Part shown: piece by piece, positions 57,302-64,000 of the stretch
Layout: each line of letters begins with the position of its first letter
How positions within the stretch are numbered: the stretch's first letter is position 1
Source of the DNA: Burkholderiaceae bacterium
Lineage (GTDB): Bacteria; Pseudomonadota; Gammaproteobacteria; Burkholderiales; Burkholderiaceae_F
Assembly (NCBI GenBank): GCA_022843955.1
Contig: JALHMQ010000016.1
Coordinates: 44,929-108,928, forward strand
Length of the DNA: 64,000 bases
Direction: 5' to 3'
Position numbers and translations under genes: made by a program
Notes under the pieces: generated by a model
Told to the model about the DNA's origin: nothing
The model's database searches: none
Seen by the model: the letters and a program-made list of their open reading frames with translations, nothing else

Positions 57302-58363
57302 ATGGTCTTCCGCCCTGCTTGGTCCATCGCGCTGCGCGTGCTGACGTGCACCGCGTTGCTGCCTGCCGCCACCCTGGCGCAGTCGACCGCCGAGCCGGCC
57401 GCCGAACTGGCGCGTTGCCGGTTGATCGCGGACAGCGCGCAGCGACTCGCCTGCTATGACGCCGCCGCCGAAGCGGCAGAGGCCAAGGTAGACACCTCGC
57501 CGGCGGCGCGCGCCCTGCTGCTCGACAGTCCGCGCCCGGCCTTCGAACCGCGCTCGCTGATCGGCGATCGCTGGGGCCTGGGCGCTTCGCCGGACGACAG
57601 CCGCTTCGACCTGCGTGCCCACCGGCCGAGCTACTTCCTGCTCGGTCGCTACAGCGACAACCCGAATCGCACCCCGACCTCGCCGACGCGGCTGCTCGCG
57701 GTGCCGCCCGAGAGCGCCGACATCGATGCCACGGAGGCCAAGTTTCAAGTCAGTTTCAAGGTCAAGCTGGCTGACTTCGGCAAGGAGCTCGACTGGCCAC
57801 TGTCGATCTGGGCCGCGTACAGCCAGCAGAGCAGCTGGCAGATCTACAACTCGACGACGTCGCGCCCGTTTCGCGAAACCAACTACGAGCCCGAGCTGAT
57901 GGTGGCGATGCATCCGGACATCGATGTCCTCGGCTGGCGCTGGCGCCTGGCCGCCGTCGGACTGAACCACCAGTCCAATGGCCGCGCCGAGCCGCTGTCG
58001 CGCAGCTGGAATCGGGTAGTCGCGCAATTCGGGCTCGAGCGCGGCAACTTCGCGCTGCTGGTGCGGCCATGGCTGCGGATCCGCGAAACCGGTAGCCGGG
58101 ACGACAACCCCGATCTGACGCGCTACCTGGGGCATGGCGAGACCGTGCTCATCTGGGCGCCCGGCGCGCATCAGCTGTCGCTCACCGGCCGCGTCAACGT
58201 GGGCAGCGGCAAGGGGGCGCTGCAGGGGCACTGGACTTTTCCGCTGTCGCGGCGCGTGCGGGGCATGGTGCAGGTGTTCAGCGGCTACGGCGAGAGCCTG
58301 ATCGACTACAACGTTCGTCAGAACACGATCGGCCTGGGCATCTCGCTCGCCGATCACCTCTGA
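57302..58363 (+). CDS. pldA: Outer-membrane phospholipase A
   Basis: A 353-residue outer-membrane beta-barrel phospholipase. The catalytic motif 'NHQSNGRAEPLSRSWNR' gives His223, Ser225 and Asn237, with the same 14-residue His-Asn spacing as the E. coli enzyme (His142-Asn156). The barrel strands alternate hydrophobic and polar residues, for example 'WSIWAAY' and 'NFALLVRPWLRI'. Signal peptide to about residue 25. The N-terminus also has a 'CRLIADSAQRLACYD' motif common in exported betaproteobacterial proteins. It is downstream of a terminator and is probably not functionally tied to the sulfur genes. Confidence 0.93.
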   Translation: MVFRPAWSIALRVLTCTALLPAATLAQSTAEPAAELARCRLIADSAQRLACYDAAAEAAEAKVDTSPAARALLLDSPRPAFEPRSLIGDRWGLGASPDDSRFDLRAHRPSYFLLGRYSDNPNRTPTSPTRLLAVPPESADIDATEAKFQVSFKVKLADFGKELDWPLSIWAAYSQQSSWQIYNSTTSRPFRETNYEPELMVAMHPDIDVLGWRWRLAAVGLNHQSNGRAEPLSRSWNRVVAQFGLERGNFALLVRPWLRIRETGSRDDNPDLTRYLGHGETVLIWAPGAHQLSLTGRVNVGSGKGALQGHWTFPLSRRVRGMVQVFSGYGESLIDYNVRQNTIGLGISLADHL

Positions 58364-58391
58364 GCCGTTCGAAGCGCACAGAGCGCCTGCC

Positions 58392-58967
58392 ATGCCGCTC
58401 CCGCCCCCAACGCTTTGCCGCAGCCTCGCGATGTTCTGGTCGGCAGCGCTCGTGGCGTGTGGTGGGGTGCAGGCCGCACCGCTCGTTGCCGGCGCACAGC
58501 TGCCGGCCCTGACGCTGGAAGACGCGCACGGCAGGCCGGTCGCGACCGGCCCCGACGTGCGGTGCGTGCTGTTTGCCGCCAGCATGGCCGGCAGCGACCT
58601 GGTCGACGGCGTGCTCACGACGGAGCCCGCAGGCGTCCTGACGCGCGTTCAAGGCGTCTACGCTGCCGACATCAGCCGCATGCCCGCGCTGATCTCGCGC
58701 CTGGTGGCGGTGCCGCGCATGCGCGAGCTGCCTTTCGCCGTCGCGCTGGTGCGCGTTGACGCGGTAGCGGCCGCACCGGCCGATGTCCCGCGCGAAGCCG
58801 GTGCAGTCACGCTGATCAACCTGGATGGCGACCGTCTCGTGCGCGACATCCAGATCGTGCGCGATGCGACCGCTTTGCGCGCTGCCCTCGGGTCGGCGCC
58901 TGTATCGCTCGAGGCCGGCGTGCAGGCCTCGCCCACCCGGAGCGACGATGAAAATCGCGGTCAGTAG
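58392..58967 (+). CDS. Exported thioredoxin-fold-like protein without catalytic cysteine pair
   Basis: A 191-residue protein with a signal peptide (cleavage after GVQA, about residue 29). 'LPALTLEDAHGRPVATGPDVRCVLFAASMAGSDLVDG' (parts) follows the redoxin/SCO-like order of strand, helix and strand, but the position of CXXC holds 'SMAGSD', so it would not act as a thiol oxidoreductase. Its C-terminus overlaps the NifX-like gene by 20 bp, suggesting coordinated translation. The role is unknown; its position next to NifX and YeeE genes suggests a sulfur- or metal-related function, by inference only. Confidence 0.6.
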   Translation: MPLPPPTLCRSLAMFWSAALVACGGVQAAPLVAGAQLPALTLEDAHGRPVATGPDVRCVLFAASMAGSDLVDGVLTTEPAGVLTRVQGVYAADISRMPALISRLVAVPRMRELPFAVALVRVDAVAAAPADVPREAGAVTLINLDGDRLVRDIQIVRDATALRAALGSAPVSLEAGVQASPTRSDDENRGQ

Positions 58968-59334
58968 CCAGAACAACATCACGATCACGCCGCATGCGGG
59001 CCGCTGCCGGCGCTTCTGGATCTATGAGGTCGACGACAGCGGCATCCGCGACGGCGACATCGTCGAGATCCCGGTGGTCGATACGCTGCACGCGTGCATC
59101 CAGATGCCCCATGCGTTGCAGGGCATCGGCGTGCTGATCAGCGGCAGCATGGGGCGCGGCCTGGTTGACCGACTGGCCCATCACGGCATCCGCGGTGTGA
59201 TCACGCGCGAGATCGATCCCGAGCGCGCCGTGCTTGCTTATCTGGATGGCAGCCTCGTCATGCTCGAGCCCCTGGACGAGTTGGCCTCCACCTGTTCTCC
59301 GCACCACTTCCAGCACGATCCGGACCCCGCCTGA
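58948..59334 (+). CDS. NifX/NifB-type (dinitrogenase iron-molybdenum cofactor) family protein
   Basis: A 128-residue protein with the NifX/NafY/VnfX-like fold: 'MKIAVSSQNNITITPHAGRCRRFWIYEVDD' (parts) at the N-terminus with the conserved His, and 'GIGVLISGSMGRGLVDRLAHHGIRGVI' (parts) further on. In nitrogen fixers these domains bind Fe-S or FeMo-co precursors, but stand-alone members also occur outside nif clusters, often near rhodanese or YeeE genes. No other nif gene is here, so nitrogen fixation is not implied. It ends convergently with the 56-residue gene at 59354. Confidence 0.85.
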   Translation: MKIAVSSQNNITITPHAGRCRRFWIYEVDDSGIRDGDIVEIPVVDTLHACIQMPHALQGIGVLISGSMGRGLVDRLAHHGIRGVITREIDPERAVLAYLDGSLVMLEPLDELASTCSPHHFQHDPDPA

Positions 59335-59353
59335 GGCCAGGCGGGCGGCCCCG

Positions 59354-59524
59354 CTACTTCAGTGGCGCCGCGCAGTGCCCGGCGCCTTCCACCGCCGGCT
59401 GACGCAACGCCCAGGGTGGCGGCTCGTCAAAGCGGTTGAGCGGCGTGGCGCGCACCCAGTCGAGCGCGATGAAGCCTGCCAGCAATGCCCAGAAGGCGAG
59501 CGCGAACGCGGTGCTGCGCTTCAT
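59354..59524 (-). CDS. Small single-helix protein coupled to the YeeE/YedE gene
   Basis: A 56-residue protein with one transmembrane segment ('STAFALAFWALLAGFIALDW') and a polar tail 'PAVEGAGHCAAPLK' with a histidine and a cysteine. Its ATG overlaps the stop of the YeeE/YedE gene (ATGA), so the two are translationally coupled. It is a probable accessory subunit or a sulfur-relay tail for the transporter, which is inference from its position. Confidence 0.6.
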   Translation of the reverse strand: MKRSTAFALAFWALLAGFIALDWVRATPLNRFDEPPPWALRQPAVEGAGHCAAPLK

Positions 59525-60669
59525 GCCTTGAACCCAAGCGCGGCGCGCAGTCGTACGCCGGCGAGCGATCCCGCAAACGCCGCCGCGAACCAGACCCAGC
59601 CGTGCACGCTGCCGGTGGTGATGCCGGAGAAGTAGCCGCCGACGTTGCAGCCGAACGCCAGCCGCGCGCTGTAGCCCAGCAGCAGTCCGGACACGATGCC
59701 TGCGAGCCACTGTCTGGCGCTGGCACGCGTGGTCGGGCAGGCGCTGCCGCGCCAGGTGGCGGCAACGAAGGCACCGAACAGCAGGCCCAGATTGGTGATG
59801 GAGGTGACGTCGGCCAGCAGCGACGACTCGATGTGCACCTGCTGCGCCGGTCGGCCCCAGAACGCATTGCCGGCCAGATCGACGCCGAACCAGCTCACCA
59901 CCTTCGCCCCCCACAGCCCGAGGCCGTAGACGATGCCCCAGGGCTGGCCGGCGATGATCAGGTTGAGGATCGCGAACAGCGCCAGCCAGATCGCGCCGAT
60001 GTAGACGGCGCGGCCACGCCAGCGAGTCTCGGTGGCGCGGCGACGCATCCAGACCCAGGCGCCGATCGCGCCCAGCACCGACAACTGCAGTGCGATGGTG
60101 AAGGTGCTGCCGATCACCTGCGGCAGCGCCACCGGATCCAGGCTGCCGAGCGCCAGCCACGCATCGAGGTGGGCGGCGCCGAGAAAGCTGCCGGCGATGA
60201 ATCCGGGCAGCACCGCCAGGCTGAATACATTGCCCAGACCGGCCTTGTACAGCGTGCCCGAGCCGCAGCCGTCGGCCACCTGCATCACCGCACCGAACAC
60301 GAAGGCGCCGATCACCAGGCTCACCGACAGCGGCGCCACGGCGCCGCTGAGCGCCTCGTCACCGGCAATCAGCGGAATGCTCACCACCATCGCCAGCGCA
60401 ATCGCGAGGAACTGCGCCAGCAGGCCGGTCGGGTCGCGATCGTTGATCCACGCGCGCCAGCCGGTGGTGAAGCCGAACGACACCGCCGCCAGCACCGCGC
60501 CGAAGCCGATGCCGACCACGAACAGCGCGCCCTGGCGCAGGCCCACCAGCCAGGTCACCGCCGCCCACAGCGCGGCGCCGACGGCGATCCACGGCAGCAG
60601 CTGCGTGAGGGAGCGGGCAGGCGTCGCGACGTCGGGGGTAGCGGGTGGCGCGGTGATGACGCTCATCAT
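59521..60669 (-). CDS. YeeE/YedE (TsuA-like) family thiosulfate/sulfur transporter
   Basis: A 382-residue integral membrane protein with nine or more helices in two repeats. Conserved half-repeat motifs are 'ADGCGSGTLYKAGLG' (Cys135) and 'LAFGCNVGGYFSGIT', both with the cysteine-glycine helical-kink signature of the thiosulfate importer family. The expected third motif with cysteine in the first repeat reads 'SFGFTTGWRAW', having lost the cysteine. ATG 60669 is chosen because the ATG before MMSV is the first with a plausible position; a TTG lies three codons upstream. It precedes, and overlaps, the 56-residue gene. Confidence 0.9.
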   Translation of the reverse strand: MMSVITAPPATPDVATPARSLTQLLPWIAVGAALWAAVTWLVGLRQGALFVVGIGFGAVLAAVSFGFTTGWRAWINDRDPTGLLAQFLAIALAMVVSIPLIAGDEALSGAVAPLSVSLVIGAFVFGAVMQVADGCGSGTLYKAGLGNVFSLAVLPGFIAGSFLGAAHLDAWLALGSLDPVALPQVIGSTFTIALQLSVLGAIGAWVWMRRRATETRWRGRAVYIGAIWLALFAILNLIIAGQPWGIVYGLGLWGAKVVSWFGVDLAGNAFWGRPAQQVHIESSLLADVTSITNLGLLFGAFVAATWRGSACPTTRASARQWLAGIVSGLLLGYSARLAFGCNVGGYFSGITTGSVHGWVWFAAAFAGSLAGVRLRAALGFKA

Positions 60670-60696
60670 CAAGGTCAAGCGTGCAAGTCAGGCAAG

Positions 60697-60723
60697 CGAG
60701 GCACGCATCGGCCGCGTGCCTCG
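60697..60723. promoter_or_regulatory. Perfect 10-bp hairpin between the rhodanese and YeeE genes
   Basis: CGAGGCACGC / GCGTGCCTCG with a 7-nt loop, 28 bp upstream of the YeeE/YedE start in the minus-strand direction. It lacks a T run, so it is more likely an intercistronic or leader hairpin than a terminator. Confidence 0.55.
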
Positions 60724-60789
60724 GGACCAGTCAGGCGGCCGGGCCGCGCGCTGACTCGTGGCCTGCGCGCTGCTCGGCGCGGCGTGGCT

Positions 60790-61755
60790 CTACAGGTTAC
60801 CGGTCGCTTCCTTGATCTGCAGCCAGAACTGGTACAGGCGGCTCGGCACGTTGTCCATTTCGCCGTCGTTGTTGGACCAGTCGACGATCGATTCCGAATA
60901 CATCTTCACGTCCTTCTGGCCCAGCACTTCGCTCAGCACGAACCAGTTGGTCGCGGCCCAGTGGCCGGTGTTGCAGAACGACACGGTCGGCTGCGTGAGG
61001 TCGATGCCCTTGTCCTGCGCGATCTTCTGCACCGTGGGCGTATCGAGCACGGCAGCGCTGCCCTTGGCGAACCACACCGCGTTGTCGACGTTCTTGGCGC
61101 CGGCAATGGTGCCGGGGGTGGCGGCCGCAACATGGCGCGTCTCGCCACTGAAGAAGCGGGTCGGGCGCGCATCCAGCAGCGTGCTCTGCTTGCTGGCGAC
61201 CGCCTGCTTGACCTCGTCGCGCGTGGCGACGTAACGCGGGTCCAGGCGCATCACGAAGTCGGTCTTCGCCACCTGGGGCGCGGCCGCGGTGACGAGCGGC
61301 TGGCCGCCGGCGGTCCACGCCTTGATGCCACCGTTGAGGATGGCGAGGTTCTTCACGCCGCCGGCCTTCAGTGTCCAGTAGACGCGCGCGGCGGCGCCGA
61401 AGTCGGTCGAGTTGTTGCCGGCATAGGCGATCACCACCGGCGTCTCGGCGCCGATGCCGAGCGTCTGCACGAGGCTGGTCAGCTTCTCTTCCGCCGGCAG
61501 CAGGCCGGGGTTGGACGAGGGGCCTCGCCATTGCGAATACGGGGCCGGCACGCTGCCGGCGATGTGGCCCAGCTCATACGGCGTGCGGCCGTTCTCGTCC
61601 TTGCCGTCGCGGATGTCGATCACGCGCAGTGCCGGATCGGCGAGGCGCTGGGCGAGCTGGTCGGGGGCGAGCAGCGGCGAGGCCAGCACGGCGAGCGGCA
61701 GCAGCAGGATCGCGAGGGCCGTGAGCCAGCGCCAGGAATGAAGGGTGGTACGCAT
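60790..61755 (-). CDS. Exported two-domain rhodanese (thiosulfate sulfurtransferase)
   Basis: A 321-residue sulfurtransferase with a signal peptide (residues about 1-26, 'ALAILLLPLAVLA' then SP). Two rhodanese domains: the first (about 30-150) starts 'LLAPDQLAQRLADP' and has 'AYAGNNSTDFGA' at its former active site without cysteine; the second (about 175-315) has the active-site cysteine in 'VSFCNTGHWAATNW'. This one-active-domain pattern is the usual one for tandem thiosulfate sulfurtransferases. It would act on thiosulfate in the periplasm. It lies upstream of the YeeE gene and is probably co-transcribed with it. Confidence 0.92.
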   Translation of the reverse strand: MRTTLHSWRWLTALAILLLPLAVLASPLLAPDQLAQRLADPALRVIDIRDGKDENGRTPYELGHIAGSVPAPYSQWRGPSSNPGLLPAEEKLTSLVQTLGIGAETPVVIAYAGNNSTDFGAAARVYWTLKAGGVKNLAILNGGIKAWTAGGQPLVTAAAPQVAKTDFVMRLDPRYVATRDEVKQAVASKQSTLLDARPTRFFSGETRHVAAATPGTIAGAKNVDNAVWFAKGSAAVLDTPTVQKIAQDKGIDLTQPTVSFCNTGHWAATNWFVLSEVLGQKDVKMYSESIVDWSNNDGEMDNVPSRLYQFWLQIKEATGNL

Positions 61756-61973
61756 CGGGAAGCTCTCCAAGAGACAGGCCGATCGCGCCAAGGCGACCGC
61801 GGGGGCGCATCGTGCCCCATCCGCGCAGCGTCGGTTAGGTGAGATGGTGATGAGCTTATGCCGCGGCGCGCAGTAGGGGCATTGCGCGGCAGCTCGCGCG
61901 TGGCCGCGGCGATCCGGGCTTGCCGGCGAACGCGCCGGCGGCGATGCTGGCGCCATCCGCTGGAGGACTCGCC

Positions 61974-62462
61974 ATGCATGACCCTGCCCCTGCCCATCCG
62001 CACGACTGGAAGCACGACGGTGTGCGCGTCATTCGCGGCGATCAGCTCGATCCCAACACCGCGCAGACCCCGGGCATGAACCGCGCCGCAGCGATCAACG
62101 CGGCACGCGTGGGTGCGCAGAAGATCTGGGCCGGCACCGTCACCATCCACGCGAACGCGAAGACCGGCGCGCATCACCACGGCGCCCTCGAAAGCGTGAT
62201 CTACATCGTCCGCGGCAAGGCGCGCATGCGCTGGGGCGAGCGGCTTGAATACGTGGCCGAAGCGAACGCTGGCGACTTCATCTTCGTGCCGCCCTATGTG
62301 CCGCACCAGGAGATCAACGCCTCGACCGACGAGGCGCTGGAGTGCGTGCTGGTGCGCTCCGACAACGAGGCGGTGGTGGTGAACCTGGACATCGAGCCGG
62401 TGGAAAAGCCGGAAGCGGTGGCCTGGGTCGATCCGATCCACCGCGCGCCCAGGTCAGGCTGA
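61974..62462 (+). CDS. Cupin-domain protein
   Basis: A 162-residue soluble cupin. The conserved metal-binding motifs are 'AKTGAHHHGALESVIYIVRGKAR' (parts: His-His-x-His and Glu) and 'NAGDFIFVPPYVPHQEIN' with the final His. A good GGAGGA site precedes ATG 61974. It is divergent from the rhodanese gene, separated by 218 bp. The substrate is unknown. Confidence 0.9.
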   Translation: MHDPAPAHPHDWKHDGVRVIRGDQLDPNTAQTPGMNRAAAINAARVGAQKIWAGTVTIHANAKTGAHHHGALESVIYIVRGKARMRWGERLEYVAEANAGDFIFVPPYVPHQEINASTDEALECVLVRSDNEAVVVNLDIEPVEKPEAVAWVDPIHRAPRSG

Positions 62463-62683
62463 TGCGGAAATCGACGCATTTGCGACGTCAGATTGCCAGG
62501 CAGCCTCTTGTAGACGCGCGCCGCCGCGCAACTTCTGCACCAGCCGCGCCGCTCATGCCGCGCTTCGGGCAGTTCGTCGCACCCAGTGCGCGTTGATCGT
62601 CGGCGCGTTGATCGCGGATCGCTTGCACCGCACGATCGGTAGTGCGCGGAAGACTTGTCCGCGGCCGCTGTCGAGCCATCAGC

Positions 62684-63610
62684 ATGATCCTGCGCGAGCT
62701 TCCCGATGTGCCACCGCGGCCGAAGACGGCGGCCAACGCGGCGTTCCGGCGCTGGCTCTATTCGCGCTGGGGCAAGGAGAACGTGATCGTCGGCGCGCGC
62801 ATGCGGGCCGGCGAGATCGGCCTCAACTGCCAGCCGATGACGATCAAGGCCGTGTGGGGCGGCGTGGCCGAGACCGCGCTCGATGGCCGTCGCCTGGTGA
62901 TCGACGACGACAGCTGGCTCGTGATCAATGAAGACCGCACCTACGCCGGCACCTGGCGCAGCGCGCGGCAGATGGACGCGCTTTGCGTGTTCTTCCGCCG
63001 CGGCCTGCCGGCGGAGGTGTTCGGCGCGATGTCGATGACGCTCGATGGGGCAGCCGATGCCGGCGGCGAGCGGCCACGGCCGTTCACGCTGGCCGAACGG
63101 CTGCGGCCGCACGACAGCGCCGTGTCACCGCGGTTGCGCGAGTTGCACGCTGCAGTACGGGCCGGCCAGGGTGATCCGCTGTGGGCCGACGAAGCCTGCC
63201 AGGAACTGCTAGCCGCGGTGATCGCCGCGGAGCGGCGGCTGCTGCAGCACGCCGATGCGATCCGCTCGGTGCGGCCAGCCACGCGCAGTGAGCTGCTGCG
63301 CCGCGTGCATTGGGCGACCGACTTCATCCTGAGCAACTACGCCGAGCCGATCACGCTCGACGACATGGCCGCTGCCGCCACGCTCAGCAAGTTCCACCTG
63401 GTGCGGCTGTTCAAGCAGGTGCACCACGTCACGCCGCACGCCTACCTGCAGCGCAAGCGCGCGCAGGTGGCGCGCCGCCTGCTCGATGCCAGCGACATCG
63501 ACCTCAACGACATCGCCGCCACGGTCGGCTTCGGCACGCGCTGGACCATGTACCGCCATCTGCGCCGCTGCTTCGGCGCGAGCGGCCGCTTGCTGCGGGA
63601 GGAGGCATGA
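62684..63610 (+). CDS. AraC-family transcriptional regulator
   Basis: A 308-residue regulator. The C-terminal HTH domain (about 205-305) has 'PITLDDMAAAATLSKFHLVRLFKQVHHVTPHAYLQRKRAQVARRLL' in consecutive blocks and 'DIAATVGFGTRWTMYRHLRR', the two helix-turn-helices of AraC proteins. The N-terminal domain (about 20-190) would hold an effector-binding site. ATG 62684 is taken as the start. Its TGA overlaps the ATG of the repeat-containing reading frame that follows. Confidence 0.92.
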   Translation: MILRELPDVPPRPKTAANAAFRRWLYSRWGKENVIVGARMRAGEIGLNCQPMTIKAVWGGVAETALDGRRLVIDDDSWLVINEDRTYAGTWRSARQMDALCVFFRRGLPAEVFGAMSMTLDGAADAGGERPRPFTLAERLRPHDSAVSPRLRELHAAVRAGQGDPLWADEACQELLAAVIAAERRLLQHADAIRSVRPATRSELLRRVHWATDFILSNYAEPITLDDMAAAATLSKFHLVRLFKQVHHVTPHAYLQRKRAQVARRLLDASDIDLNDIAATVGFGTRWTMYRHLRRCFGASGRLLREEA

Positions 63611-63920
63611 GCCCGCTGGGCCGCCCCGAGGGCGAATCTCGGAGCGCGCAGCGCGAAGGTAAGCCGAGGAACCCGCTGGGCCGCCGCGAGGGCGAATCCC
63701 TGAGCGCGCAGCGCGAAGGTAAGCCGAGGAACCCGCTGGGCCGCCCCGAGGGCGAATCTCGGAGCGCGCAGCGCGAGGGTAAGCCGATGAGCCCGCTGGG
63801 CCGCCCCGAGGGCGAATCTCGGAGCGCGCAGCGCGAGGGTAAGCCGAGGAACCCGCTGGGTCGCCCCGAGGGCGAATCTCGGAGCGCGCAGCGCGAAGGC
63901 AAGCCGAGGAACCCGCCGGC
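63607..63920. repeat. 60-bp tandem repeat, about five copies
   Basis: Units of exactly 60 bp run from about 63607 to 63920, with only scattered single-base differences. Each has an internal palindrome GGAGCGCGCAGCGCG. Because 60 is a multiple of three, every frame is kept open across the array, on both strands. Confidence 0.95.
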
Positions 63921-64000
63921 GCCTCTCCACGGCGCATGCTCGAGCGCGCTGGCGGGCATCGACCTGCCCGCCGTGGTCGCCGCCACCACGTCGCCTCGTC
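63607..64000 (+). CDS. Repeat-bearing reading frame, C-terminus outside window
   Basis: An open frame starting at ATG 63607, which shares ATGA with the end of the AraC gene and is preceded by GGAGGAGG. The first 100 or so residues are a 20-residue repeat (PLGRPEGESRSAQREGKPRN, near-identical, with M-S starting copies 1 and 4) encoded by the 60-bp tandem repeat. The remainder, beginning 'PPAPLHGACSSALAGIDLPAVVAATT', resembles a conventional coding start and continues out of the window. It is uncertain whether the repeats are translated or whether translation begins at a later start. Confidence 0.45.
   Translation, partial: MSPLGRPEGESRSAQREGKPRNPLGRREGESLSAQREGKPRNPLGRPEGESRSAQREGKPMSPLGRPEGESRSAQREGKPRNPLGRPEGESRSAQREGKPRNPPAPLHGACSSALAGIDLPAVVAATTSPR

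Noticed and set aside
58948..59334. Evidence of nitrogen fixation from the NifX-like gene
   Set aside because: No other nif gene is in the window, and NifX-type domains occur widely outside nitrogen fixers.
60697..60723. Terminator between the rhodanese and YeeE genes
   Set aside because: The hairpin is perfect but has no T run, so I list it as a leader hairpin instead.
63607..63920. CRISPR array at the right edge
   Set aside because: The whole 60-bp unit is repeated with no variable spacers, and no cas gene is visible.
63609..63989. Minus-strand and other-frame reading frames through the 60-bp repeat
   Set aside because: The repeat period is a multiple of three, so every frame stays open by construction; these frames have no start context or family match.

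Overview
The window is a high-GC (about 70% by eye) betaproteobacterial chromosome segment spanning the replication origin. The lineage call (probably Burkholderiales) rests on several features: an EarP/EF-P pair with the modifiable arginine at position 32, the dnaA-dnaN-gyrB / rpmH-rnpA-yidD-yidC-mnmE divergent arrangement, a GyrB of 841 residues with the large proteobacterial insertion, and two secreted 3-hydroxybutyrate-oligomer hydrolases. I cannot name the genus from sequence alone.

Layout. 1-9.3 kb: the end of a methyltransferase, a DUF72 protein, an orphan HicA-like protein, earP-efp, a PNPOx-fold protein, two secreted or membrane proteins of unknown function (one 624 residues with an IPT/TIG-like domain), a RIO kinase and an unknown protein. 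9.4-14.9 kb: gyrB, dnaN and dnaA, all leftward. 14.9-15.7 kb: oriC-like intergenic DNA with two perfect DnaA boxes and a triple 9-bp iteron. 15.7-21 kb: rpmH-rnpA-yidD-yidC and mnmE rightward, with a leftward pair of small membrane/secreted genes between yidC and mnmE. 21-26 kb: tandem 3HB-oligomer hydrolases, the second a lipoprotein on a Pro/Thr/Ala stalk. 26-31.3 kb: an adaptor-ATPase-permease-permease ABC operon whose two permeases are separated by three copies of a dispersed two-hairpin element. 31-51 kb: mixed housekeeping and accessory genes (DUF2339 protein, a lower-GC Mrr-type nuclease, ggt, thioredoxin-like protein, acyltransferase, menA-like, cysK, uup, DMT exporter, XRE-cupin regulator, class II aldolase, TPR-like lipoprotein).

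51.2-63.6 kb is a sulfur-redox neighbourhood. It begins with a Tat-exported molybdopterin oxidoreductase of the polysulfide/thiosulfate reductase type, its four-cluster ferredoxin and its NrfD membrane anchor. A periplasmic protein with one CXXCH haem motif and three rhodanese domains follows (the middle domain lacks a catalytic Cys). Then come a tiny Lys/Cys-rich exported protein, pldA, a thioredoxin-fold-like exported protein, a NifX/NifB-type protein, a YeeE/YedE (thiosulfate-transporter family) protein with a 56-residue partner, an exported two-domain rhodanese, a cupin and an AraC regulator. Crp/Fnr-type palindromes lie upstream of both the reductase operon and the tiny-protein gene. I infer that the locus imports or exchanges sulfane sulfur and couples it to the quinone pool, but the substrate is not readable from sequence.

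The most unusual non-coding signals are the two-hairpin dispersed element (near 12.0, 29.7, 29.8 and 30.0 kb, and a divergent candidate near 18.5 kb), which keeps its loop while its stem changes with compensation, and a 60-bp tandem repeat at the right edge that is read in frame as a 20-residue peptide repeat from an ATG overlapping the AraC stop codon.
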